Below, piece by piece: positions 1-6,528 of a DNA stretch of 6,998 bases (the first letter of the stretch is position 1; each line of letters begins with the position of its first letter). The notes under the pieces were generated by a model. That model was not told where the DNA came from, did no database searches, and saw only the letters and a list, made by a program, of their open reading frames with translations. The position numbers and the translations under genes were made by a program. The DNA comes from CAZWDL01 sp964632995 (GTDB lineage: Bacteria > Bacteroidota > Bacteroidia > Chitinophagales > Saprospiraceae), in the NCBI GenBank assembly GCA_964632995.1, contig CAZWDL010000209.1, positions 1-6,998 on the forward strand, in the 5' to 3' direction.

Positions 1-1
1 T

Positions 2-1039
2 ATCGGTCTGGGCCTGGGGTACATTTCGCCCGTATCCACCCTGATCAAGTGGTTTCCCGACCGGCCGGGCATGGCCACCGGTATGGCCATCATGGGCTTC
101 GGCGGGGGAGCGATGATCGCCTCGCCCATGTCCGTGGCCCTGATGGATACGTTCAGGTCGGCGAGCTCCACCGGCGTAGCGCAAACCTTTCTGGTCATGG
201 GAGCAGTGTATTTCCTGTTTATGATGTTCGGCGTATTCACGGTGCGCATTCCACGGCCCGGCTGGAAACCGGAAGGCTGGACGCCCGGGCCCGCCGGCAA
301 GGGCCACTTCGTAGCCAAAGGGCATGTCGATGCCGATGTTGCCATCCGCACGCCTCAGTTCTACCTGCTCTTTGCCGTGCTGATGCTGAACGTAACGGCG
401 GGCATCGGCGTGCTGGGCCAGGCCTCCGTAATGATACAGGAGATGTTCTCGGCGGCTTCCGTAGGGGAAAAAGCGGCGGTAACGTCAGTGGCGGCAGGTG
501 GTTTCGTCGGTTTGCTGAGCCTGTTCAATATGGTGGGTCGCTTTTTCTGGTCTTCGCTCTCGGACCGCATTGGGCGGAAGCGTACTTACAATGTCTTTTT
601 CCTGCTGGGCGCGATGCTCTACTTCGCTATTCCAAGTATCGGCAATATGGGTAGCATCGTGCTGTTTGTGCTTTGCTTCGGCATCATCATGAGTATGTAC
701 GGCGGCGGTTTTGCGACGATCCCCGCCTACCTGCGGGATATGTTCGGGACCAGGCAAGTAGGAGCCATCCACGGGCGCCTGTTGCTGGCCTGGTCGGCGG
801 CGGCGGTCCTGGGGCCGGTATTGGTCAACTATATCCGGGCCTACCAGATCGAGACCCTGCAATTGCCGGCGGCACAGGCCTATTCCATTACGATGTACAT
901 CATGGCGGGCCTGCTCATTCTGGGCTTTCTATGCAACAGCATGGTAAAACCCGTAGACGACAAGTACATGATGGCGCCGGAAGAGAAAACACGAGCCTTG
1001 GATGTCGCTGCAACAGTGGCCCGGCCGAAAACGAGCTGA
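2..1039 (+). CDS. OFA-family MFS transporter (oxalate/formate antiporter-like), 5' end outside window
   Basis: An inner-membrane transporter of the major facilitator superfamily, OFA (oxalate:formate antiporter) family, which moves small carboxylates such as oxalate, formate or related monocarboxylates; the substrate cannot be told from sequence. The frame is open from base 2, and 345 residues are visible. The first residues (GLGLGYISPVSTLIKWFPDR, then PGMATG) are the TM4 to TM5 region typical of the family, so roughly 100-120 N-terminal residues are missing. The central loop has the family-like PGWKPEGWTPG segment (about bases 259-291). The loop at about bases 535-576 has the MFS signature-like GRFFWSSLSDRIGRKR. 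About seven hydrophobic segments follow the visible start. The C-terminus is a short polar tail. The next gene, 38 bases on, encodes the small partner protein, which supports the OFA assignment. Family is confident, substrate is unknown. Confidence 0.93.
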   Translation: MGLGLGYISPVSTLIKWFPDRPGMATGMAIMGFGGGAMIASPMSVALMDTFRSASSTGVAQTFLVMGAVYFLFMMFGVFTVRIPRPGWKPEGWTPGPAGKGHFVAKGHVDADVAIRTPQFYLLFAVLMLNVTAGIGVLGQASVMIQEMFSAASVGEKAAVTSVAAGGFVGLLSLFNMVGRFFWSSLSDRIGRKRTYNVFFLLGAMLYFAIPSIGNMGSIVLFVLCFGIIMSMYGGGFATIPAYLRDMFGTRQVGAIHGRLLLAWSAAAVLGPVLVNYIRAYQIETLQLPAAQAYSITMYIMAGLLILGFLCNSMVKPVDDKYMMAPEEKTRALDVAATVARPKTS

Positions 1040-1077
1040 GCCGGCCGAACTGAATTGTTACAAAAATTGCTTCAACC

Positions 1078-1191
1078 ATGAAAAATAACAGAAAAGGCCT
1101 GGAGCCTAAGGTGATATTGGCCTGGCTGTTCGTCGGCCTGCCGCTGATCTGGGGGATCTACCAGACCATCATTAAATCTTTGGCTTTGTGA
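1078..1191 (+). CDS. MFS transporter small subunit (37-residue single-helix protein)
   Basis: A 37-residue protein starting MKNNRKGLEP, followed by one membrane helix with the pattern WLFVGLPLIWGIYQTIIKSL. Short proteins with a V-G-(I/L)-P-L-x-W-G-x-(Y/W)-Q-T motif are commonly found directly after OFA-type MFS genes and are annotated as the MFS transporter small subunit; that link is recalled family knowledge. It lies 38 bases after the transporter stop on the same strand, so co-transcription is likely. Its role is presumably to assemble with or stabilise the transporter in the inner membrane, but no mechanism can be read from the sequence. There is no clear Shine-Dalgarno sequence. The last 20 bases overlap the 3' end of the convergent methyltransferase gene. 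It is short enough to be missed by automatic gene callers. Confidence 0.82.
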   Translation: MKNNRKGLEPKVILAWLFVGLPLIWGIYQTIIKSLAL

Positions 1192-1903
1192 AAACCATAA
1201 AATGCTGCCAGGGCAGGTTGTCTGTATTCTCCTGGAGCCGGAGTCCCACGGCTTTCATCTCCTTCACCGCTTGTTCTTCGGACATTTTGTGCAGCCGCTT
1301 GATCGGTACGCTTGGGTCTTCCATCCGGTATTCCAGTAACACGAAGCGGCCGCCCGGCTTCAGCGCCCTGACAATATCCTGCATCATCTCCTTGGGGTAG
1401 GCTAATTCGTGATACACATCGACCATCAGTACCATATCGACCGAATTTTCGGCCAGCCTGGGGCTCTCTTCTTCTCCTTTGACCAGTTCGACATTATCGA
1501 TCTTCTTTTTCCTGATCTTCCGGCGCATGATATCCAGCATTTCCGGCTGTATGTCTACGGCGTAAACTTTTCCCTCCGGCACCTTCCGGGCAATGCGGAA
1601 TGTGTAATACCCCGAGCCGGCGCCGATATCCGCAACATGTTCACCGGGCTCTAACTCCATATTTTTTATGGCCCGGCTGACATTTTCTTCCTGTTCCCTT
1701 TCCGGCCGCTCCAGCCAGCCGGCGCCGAGGTGTCCCATAACCTGCGAAATTTCGCGGCCCAGGTAGTATTTGCCGGTGCCGCCGAAGGAGGGGGTTTTGA
1801 AGGTGTAGGTTTCTTCTGTGGAAGTGGCGGAACCGGCGGGTTGCGCTTCACAGTTGCTGAGGAAGGTCAGGAAAAGGAAAAGCGGTAAGAGGTATTTGGC
1901 CAT
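1172..1903 (-). CDS. Exported class I SAM-dependent methyltransferase, probable lipoprotein
   Basis: A 243-residue protein. The chosen start (ATG at 1903-1901) places MAKYLLPLFLFLTFLSNC at the N-terminus, a hydrophobic signal with a lipobox-like end at Cys18; the -1 Asn is not the usual Gly/Ala, so the type of signal is less certain than export itself. In-frame ATGs at 1981 and 2011 would bury this signal inside a longer N-terminus. The methyltransferase fold is clear: motif I VADIGAGSGYY (residues 90-100), the acidic strand YAVDIQ (114-119), motif IV VDMVLMVDVYHEL (155-167) and LKPGGRFVLLEYR (181-193). The segment GHLGAGWLERPERE (57-70) is typical of a group of secreted-looking methyltransferases in Bacteroidota and Planctomycetes (recalled). 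The acceptor substrate is unknown. The placement is odd because SAM is cytoplasmic. It converges on the MFS small-subunit gene with a 20-base overlap. Confidence 0.9.
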   Translation of the reverse strand: MAKYLLPLFLFLTFLSNCEAQPAGSATSTEETYTFKTPSFGGTGKYYLGREISQVMGHLGAGWLERPEREQEENVSRAIKNMELEPGEHVADIGAGSGYYTFRIARKVPEGKVYAVDIQPEMLDIMRRKIRKKKIDNVELVKGEEESPRLAENSVDMVLMVDVYHELAYPKEMMQDIVRALKPGGRFVLLEYRMEDPSVPIKRLHKMSEEQAVKEMKAVGLRLQENTDNLPWQHFMVFTKPKI

Positions 1904-2065
1904 GATGCTTAAGAGTTTTTGGGGAATAAAACGGAGCAGGGAGGATTTGGTTTTGGATGGGGGTTGATTAATCGCTTCCATTAGAGGTGGATAACAATAG
2001 ATGAACAGCAAACAGGAGTTCGTTTTATAAATTCTTTACCGGCAGTACTAACGCGGCGATATTTT

Positions 2066-2149
2066 TTAAGTTATAGACCAGCGCCGTGGCAACATACCGC
2101 CCGAAAATTCAGTGACGGCGTTGCTATCTATGAGATATTGCATTCCCAT
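2066..2149 (-). pseudogene. VapC-like PIN-domain toxin, N-terminal remnant
   Basis: From ATG at 2149 (or the second ATG at 2143) the minus strand reads MGMQYLIDSNAVTEFSGG and then MLP, which is the first strand and first catalytic Asp region of PIN-domain ribonuclease toxins (usual form: Y-L-(I/L)-D-T-N-x-(V/I)). After about 21 codons the similarity stops, and the frame ends at TAA 2068-2066 after a short unrelated tail. The rest of a normal ~130-residue toxin, including the other acidic active-site residues, is absent, so it cannot be an active nuclease. The start overlaps the end of the antitoxin-like frame upstream by 22 bases, the usual arrangement for such toxin-antitoxin pairs. The stretch from here to the methyltransferase start shows no other gene. 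Confidence 0.6.
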
Positions 2150-2526
2150 TATTCCCGGCTTTGCTCTACAGATTAGATAAGTATGGAAGCGGTCTTTTTA
2201 GAGATGCCGCCAGCCCATTGATGTTTAGGCTCCTCAGCCGAATCATCGACCTTGATCAAACGCAAGATATTTAGTTGCTCCAATTGCTGCAATAAGGCCG
2301 GGGCTTTATCGCTGAGCAATTCTACTTTTTTCAAAACCTCCCAAAATATTGGCGCATCAAAGAGGGGGGACGGTCCTTGTGGTAATACTTTACCGTTGGC
2401 GCGGCTGCCTTTTTTAGCTCGGTGCGTATAGCGGCTATATTTTCGGAAAATTATACCCTGATAAAAGGCAGAATTCGTTACTTGCAGGTCAATATACCAA
2501 TGACCGACTATGATCCCCTGACTCAT
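2128..2526 (-). pseudogene. VapB-like antitoxin partner of the PIN remnant, broken by two stop codons
   Basis: The minus-strand frame is open to TAA at 2175-2173. Reading through that stop gives SVEQSRE, a second TAA at 2151-2149, then WECNIS and a final TAG at 2130-2128. The run WAGGISKKTASILI, a stop, SVEQSRE, a stop and WE resembles the C-terminal end of antitoxins found before PIN-domain toxins in Bacteroidota, which often end in a segment like ISxETAxxML-x-IEESRxEWExD (recalled pattern, not searched). The restored end overlaps the toxin start, as expected for the pair. The recognisable part begins near base 2346 (FWEVLKKVELLSDKAPALLQ); the first ~60 codons look unlike a protein family I know, and the true start is unclear. 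This frame also overlaps the DUF819 start region on the other strand. It is very probably a dead gene; the family name is tentative. Confidence 0.5.
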
Positions 2527-3310
2527 CTCCGCCCTGACGGTGGTAACTGTTTATCTGCTGGACAAATGGGAGAACCGGTACCTGCAGGCTTTCTTCAGCT
2601 GGGTGTCTGCCATCCTGTTGGCCTATCTGATCCCCGCCGCCATTTCCGCCCTGAGCGGGCAGGACTATTCCGGCGCTGACATTCATCAATACAGCCGTTC
2701 GTACTTCACCCCTCTGGCCATCGTGGCCGTGATGAGCAGCCTGTCGATTCGCCAACTGAGAGCCATCGGCTGGAAGCCGATCGCCGTATTCGTATCGGGG
2801 TCCTGCTGGATCGCTCTCTTTCCCGCGCTGGCGGCCTTCTTCCTCCAGGATAGCCTGCTCATTACCGGGGTGCTCATTGGTGAGGAATATTGGAAGGGGA
2901 TACCTCCTATTGTGGGCAGCTGGATTGGTGGGAGCACCAGTCGGCTCGTTCTGAAGGAGCTGGTGGCCTGCCCCGAGCACATCTTTCTGACTATTCTGGT
3001 GCTGGACAACATCCTGGTGAATATCTGGACCATCCTGGTGTTTCAGGGGATTAAGGAAAGCAACTGGCTGAACACCCGCCCGAAGATCACCAATCTGACT
3101 ATGCCGCCGGATCCGCCGGAGCGGAATGCAGCAGTGCTGCACCCCGTTCTCTGTCTGGGTATTCTGCTGGGAGCAGTGCTGCTCACCCATTGGATACCGA
3201 TGCCTTTTGTGGCCCAGATCGTCGTCCTGTCAGTTATCGGCCTGATGCTGAGTAACCTGATTGAGACCTGGAACTACGAGTTCGTGCTGAAGTATTTGCT
3301 GGGGCAGTGA
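2500..3310 (+). pseudogene. DUF819-family membrane protein, frameshifted near the start and lacking the C-terminal third
   Basis: An integral membrane protein of the DUF819 (YjcL-like) family, function unknown. The open part runs from GTG 2540 to 3310 (256 residues) with about six hydrophobic segments. It has the family-typical GSWIGGS motif (residues 126-132 of that frame) followed by a D-N-I-L-V-N-I-W helix. The natural start is probably ATG 2500: it reads MTDYDPL, and shifting by one base at about 2521 continues LISALTVVTVYLLDKWENR, which makes a normal first helix. In the downstream frame a TGA at 2519-2521 blocks any earlier start. Family members are about 380-400 residues, while this one stops after NYEFVLKYLLGQ, so the last membrane helices are missing. 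Two separate lesions point to a pseudogene. If the gene is expressed from GTG 2540, it would give a shortened protein. The codons are otherwise intact, so the decay looks recent. Confidence 0.65.
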
Positions 3311-3364
3311 CCGGGATTCTGGACAAAGCTGTAGCTGCAGTATGAAGTGCTCTCAGGCATGTTG

Positions 3365-3626
3365 GAAGTAAAGGTCGAAGTGGCCCGAAATAATTGGTTT
3401 CCATTGTCGATTTGGATTCCGATAAGTCCATTTCTTCAATGGAATCATGGCGCTCGATCCCTGAACTGTCAACAAGAACATTTATCTGACCATGCTCCTC
3501 TTGTATGGCATAAATACATTTTTTAATTGATTCATCGGAGTCCACATCCATGCTGGAAATGGTTATATTCAGAGATTCTTGTTTTATAAAACTTAATTTA
3601 GCTGAAGCAGAAAAAGCCGTTTTTAA
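3365..3626 (-). pseudogene. Short-chain dehydrogenase/reductase (SDR) fragment
   Basis: On the minus strand, from about 3626 to 3365, one frame reads KLSFIKQESLNITISSMDVD, then SDESIKKCIYAIQEEHGQINVLVDSS, then GIERHDSIEEMD and finally METNYFGPLR. This is the middle of a classical SDR: the D-V/D-x-S-V segment after the third strand, the strand 4 region I-x-V-L-V-N-N-A-G and the M-x-T-N-x-F-G helix. The glycine-rich NAD(P) loop and the Tyr-x-x-x-Lys active site are missing, and a stop codon (TAA at about 3627-3625) lies just upstream in the frame. The usual N-N-A-G is replaced by D-S-S-G. It is therefore a decayed piece, not a working enzyme. Its upstream end runs into the control region of the esterase operon, and its downstream end fades near the DUF819 stop. 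Confidence 0.6.
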
Positions 3627-3636
3627 CCGTTAAAAA
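3620..3636. promoter_or_regulatory. Perfect 17-base inverted repeat, possible operator for the esterase operon
   Basis: The sequence TTTTTAACCGTTAAAAA has two perfect 8-base arms around a single central C. It ends 13 bases before the ATG at 3650. A weak purine run (GAGAG, 3637-3641) between it and the start could serve as ribosome binding site. The position fits a repressor or activator site overlapping the 5' leader, but its AT-rich arms could also arise by chance. The arms are too weak and the loop too short for an RNA hairpin of note. Confidence 0.35.
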
Positions 3637-3649
3637 GAGAGTCATTAAA

Positions 3650-5314
3650 ATGAAGCATTTCACAGTTCTAATCTACAATTTCCTGCTTTTATTAGTACTT
3701 CTGCCTTTCAATTCAAGTTCACAGGAAAAGCTGGATCTTTTTATTTGGGCCGGCCAGTCAAATGCACAGGGATGGATGGGAGATGCTGCTTATTATCCGG
3801 AAAAAGGAAAAGAGCTGGACGAATCAATTCTTTTTAACTGGACGTTTGTGGACAATGAAAGTTCCGGTGGTAAATGGGTTAAGATGGAACCTCAGGCGGG
3901 TAGGTTTCCCAAAGGACATTTCGGACCTGAGGTGAGTTTTGGTCGTGAACTCAAAAAAGCAGGTTATAATCCGGCAATATTCAAGTATACCAAAGGTGCA
4001 ACCGGCCTTGCCCGCGACTGGAAAGCTCCCGGAAAAGGCGGTATTTACGATCGCATGACCGATGATTTAAAATCAGCCATAAATAAACTGGAGAAGCAGG
4101 GATTCATTGTAACCTTGCGCGGTTTTATCTGGATTCAGGGTGAGAGCGACGCGGGTAATGAAAATACTGCCCGGAATTATTATCTAAACTTGAAACGAAT
4201 GATTCGTGATTTACGCCAAAATGTGCTGAATGAACCCAATCTGAAAATTATATTGGGAGTGGATGAGCAGCATCCTTTTGCAAAGGAATGCCCGGTCGTG
4301 GTAGAAGCTCAGCGAAGATTAGCTGAGGAAGATATAACCATTGTTTATACAAGCATGTTGAGTCTCCCGAAAGCGGACGCGACCCATCTGACTCCTGCAG
4401 GTTTGGTGAAACATGGAATGCGTATTTTTATGGCATATCTGGAATCCTTGTCTGATTCTTCGGAGACAGACCTGAAAAATGATACGCTGAAAGTAGTAAC
4501 TTATAACATCTGGAATGGCTTTGACTGGGGAAAAGATACTGTCCGAAGGGTTAATCTTCAGAATTGGATGAAAAATCAACAACCTTCTGTGGTTGCCCTT
4601 CAGGAACTTTGCGGCTATACACCGGAAAAATTGGAAGAAAATGCAAAATCCTGGGGGCACAATTATTCATTGCTGCTTAAATCCAGCGGTTACTCAGTCG
4701 GACTAACATCAAAATTTCCGATTTACCTAAGAGAAAAAGTACGCGAAGGACTTCATCACGGAGCCTTACATTGTCAAACTGCAGGCATAGATTTTTTAGT
4801 GGTCCATCTTCATCCGGGCAGCATAAAAAGAAGAAGGGAAGAGGCAGATATTCTGCTTGATAAGCTAAAAAACATAAAAGAAGAAAATTCAAGCTATATT
4901 GTCTTGGGCGATTTCAATGCCCACTCTCCTTTTGATGCCAACTTGTACGATTCAGATGGCTATTTCATGAAACGCCTGCGCAAGAGCAATGAGGGAAAAG
5001 GAATTTCAGGGAATATTTTTATGGATGATCTGGACTATTCCGTAATAGCTGCTTTTCTGTCATTTCCGCTGTATGATGTTATTAGAAAAAGGACAAGCAG
5101 CATGGACGAACGCGGAAGTTTTCCGGGCAGGGTTTTAGGCCCGGTTACTAATGAAACCACAGAACAACTTGTCTCGAGGCTGGAGCGTATCGATTATATT
5201 CTTGTATCTCCGGCATTGAAATTAAAATGCTTTGATGCAAAAGTATCTAACGGAGAAGAAAACTGGTTTTTATCGGACCATTATCCGGTGCAGGCAAAAT
5301 TCATTCTAAAATGA
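3650..5314 (+). CDS. Secreted two-domain enzyme: sialate O-acetylesterase-like (SASA) domain fused to EEP (endonuclease/exonuclease/phosphatase) domain
   Basis: A 554-residue exported protein. Residues 1-25 are a Sec signal peptide (hydrophobic core FLLLLVLLPF, cleavage near NSSSQ). Residues ~28-265 form an SGNH-type esterase of the SASA/carbohydrate esterase class: AGQSNAQG with nucleophile Ser37, FGPEVSFGREL (91-101), WIQGESDA (161-168) and DATH with Asp243 and His246. After a short linker, residues ~279-554 form an EEP domain with every catalytic landmark: YNIWNG (Asn286), VALQE (Glu319), VVHLHPGS (His386/His388), VLGDFN (Asp421, Asn423), RIDYIL (Asp515) and SDHYPV (Asp543, His544). The first half should remove acetyl or other acyl groups from a glycan. 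The second should cleave a phosphomonoester, a phosphodiester or nucleic acid. The fusion is unusual. No clear anchor is seen, so it is periplasmic or secreted. It overlaps the next gene by ATGA. Base composition is AT-rich compared with the left end. Confidence 0.9.
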   Translation: MKHFTVLIYNFLLLLVLLPFNSSSQEKLDLFIWAGQSNAQGWMGDAAYYPEKGKELDESILFNWTFVDNESSGGKWVKMEPQAGRFPKGHFGPEVSFGRELKKAGYNPAIFKYTKGATGLARDWKAPGKGGIYDRMTDDLKSAINKLEKQGFIVTLRGFIWIQGESDAGNENTARNYYLNLKRMIRDLRQNVLNEPNLKIILGVDEQHPFAKECPVVVEAQRRLAEEDITIVYTSMLSLPKADATHLTPAGLVKHGMRIFMAYLESLSDSSETDLKNDTLKVVTYNIWNGFDWGKDTVRRVNLQNWMKNQQPSVVALQELCGYTPEKLEENAKSWGHNYSLLLKSSGYSVGLTSKFPIYLREKVREGLHHGALHCQTAGIDFLVVHLHPGSIKRRREEADILLDKLKNIKEENSSYIVLGDFNAHSPFDANLYDSDGYFMKRLRKSNEGKGISGNIFMDDLDYSVIAAFLSFPLYDVIRKRTSSMDERGSFPGRVLGPVTNETTEQLVSRLERIDYILVSPALKLKCFDAKVSNGEENWFLSDHYPVQAKFILK

Positions 5315-6522
5315 AACCCATGAAGCGAGGTGTTTTTCTGATATTGCTATTTACTCTTTTCATATTTCACTCATTTGTTCTTACAACCGAAGAGCAGTTA
5401 AACTCATCTGATTATCACAATCACCGTAATGGAATTCGAAACAGCCTTCTGAAATTTCAACGTGCTAAGAAAGGCCGGGTGGCTTTTCTCGGAGGTTCCA
5501 TTACTTATAACGGAGGATGGCGCGACAGCATTTGTAATTACCTTCAAAAACGTTTTTCCGATACTGAATTCGAATTTATTGCGGCAGGCATTCCTTCCAT
5601 GGGAACAACTCCGGCGGCCTTCCGGCTGGAAAGAGATGTACTTTCGGGCGGCCAGATTGATTTGCTATTTGAGGAGGCTGCCGTAAACGATGCCGCAAAC
5701 GGAAGAAGCAGCCGGGAACAAATCAGGGCGATGGAAGGAATCGTCCGGCATGTACGCTGGGAAAATCCGGCATCAGATATTGTTATCATGCATTTTGTTG
5801 ATCCTCAAAAAATGGATACCTATCGCTCGGGACAATTGCCCGAAGTCATCCAGAACCATGAAAAAACAGCTGCTCATTACAATGTCCCAACTATAAATCT
5901 GGCAAAAGAAGTGACCGATCGCATCGATGCAGGTGAATTTACCTGGGAAGATGATTTTAAAAATCTACATCCTTCGCCTTTTGGGCAAGGGGTTTATTTT
6001 CGTTCCGTGAAAGCCTTCCTCGAGAAAGCCTGGACCGGAACAGTAGAAGAGGATGACGAAATTGAAACTTATCCTCAACCTGAACCGATAGATGTTGCGA
6101 ATTATGATAACGGAAAACTGGTTTTGGCAGAAAAAGCCAAATTAAAACAAGGCTGGAAGCTGATAGAAAACTGGAATCCAAAGGACGGGAAGGGAACACG
6201 TCCAAATTATGTGAATACACCCATGCTGGTTAGTCAGGGTGAGGGCGACATGCTGGAATTTACGTTTAACGGAAATGCGGTTGGCATAGCTGTGGCAGCC
6301 GGTCCCGATGCCGGAATAATTGAATACAGAATAGATGGTGAGAATTGGCAAAAACAGGATTTGTTTACAAAGTGGAGCTTAAACCTGCATCTTCCATGGT
6401 ATTATACGCTGGCAGCAGGATTGGCGAAAGGTGAACATATTATGCAAATACGAATAACTGGCGAAAAAAATCCGCTAAGCATGGGAAATGCCTGCCGGAT
6501 AAGGTATTTTTATATCAACTGA
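5311..6522 (+). CDS. Exported SGNH/GDSL hydrolase with C-terminal beta-rich domain
   Basis: A 403-residue protein starting MKPMKRG and a hydrophobic signal (VFLILLFTLFIFHSFVL), so it is exported or anchored by an uncleaved helix. The hydrolase domain spans residues ~50-240: block I VAFLGGSIT with nucleophile Ser63, the block II glycine in AAGIPSMG (~91-98), block III LFEEAAVNDAANG with Asn126, and block V LHPSPFGQ with His220. The usual Asp three residues before His220 is a Lys here; Asp214 or Asp215 may take its place. Residues ~245-403 look like a beta-sandwich (EFTFNGNAVGIAVAAG, then YRIDGENW), perhaps for carbohydrate binding. It probably removes acyl groups from a polysaccharide; the substrate is unknown. 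The start codon overlaps the stop of the preceding gene by 4 bases, so the two are translationally coupled. No terminator hairpin is visible after the stop. Confidence 0.88.
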   Translation: MKPMKRGVFLILLFTLFIFHSFVLTTEEQLNSSDYHNHRNGIRNSLLKFQRAKKGRVAFLGGSITYNGGWRDSICNYLQKRFSDTEFEFIAAGIPSMGTTPAAFRLERDVLSGGQIDLLFEEAAVNDAANGRSSREQIRAMEGIVRHVRWENPASDIVIMHFVDPQKMDTYRSGQLPEVIQNHEKTAAHYNVPTINLAKEVTDRIDAGEFTWEDDFKNLHPSPFGQGVYFRSVKAFLEKAWTGTVEEDDEIETYPQPEPIDVANYDNGKLVLAEKAKLKQGWKLIENWNPKDGKGTRPNYVNTPMLVSQGEGDMLEFTFNGNAVGIAVAAGPDAGIIEYRIDGENWQKQDLFTKWSLNLHLPWYYTLAAGLAKGEHIMQIRITGEKNPLSMGNACRIRYFYIN

Positions 6523-6528
6523 TAAAAG

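Larger units (their letters stand above)
3311..3649. other. Gap between DUF819 remnant and esterase operon, with no intact gene
   Basis: This stretch holds the minus-strand SDR fragment and, just before the esterase start, a palindrome. I see no intact gene, no RNA gene and no convincing hairpin terminator after the DUF819 stop. I also found no clear Bacteroidota-type promoter (TTTG and TAnnTTTG spaced about 20 bases apart) for the operon; AT-rich sequence at about 3581-3600 is the likeliest place for one. Confidence 0.5.

Noticed and set aside
49..654. Alternative plus-strand frame inside the transporter gene
   Set aside because: The Arg/Gly/His-rich product is typical of a shifted frame; the MFS frame covers the same bases with clear motifs.
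485..862. Minus-strand open frame opposite the transporter gene
   Set aside because: It matches no family and is explained as a shadow of the GC-rich transporter frame.
2519..2521. TGA in the DUF819 frame as a site of programmed +1 frameshifting like that of release factor 2
   Set aside because: There is no CUU UGA C slippery context or upstream Shine-Dalgarno-like element, and the gene is also truncated at its 3' end, so a mutation is more likely.
2489..3190. Long minus-strand open frame opposite the DUF819 gene
   Set aside because: The product is low-complexity, rich in Gln, Gly, Asn and His, and has no recognisable domain; it mirrors the membrane-protein codons on the other strand.
4319..4892. 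Two minus-strand open frames opposite the EEP domain
   Set aside because: No domain is recognisable and the plus-strand frame is strongly supported by catalytic motifs.
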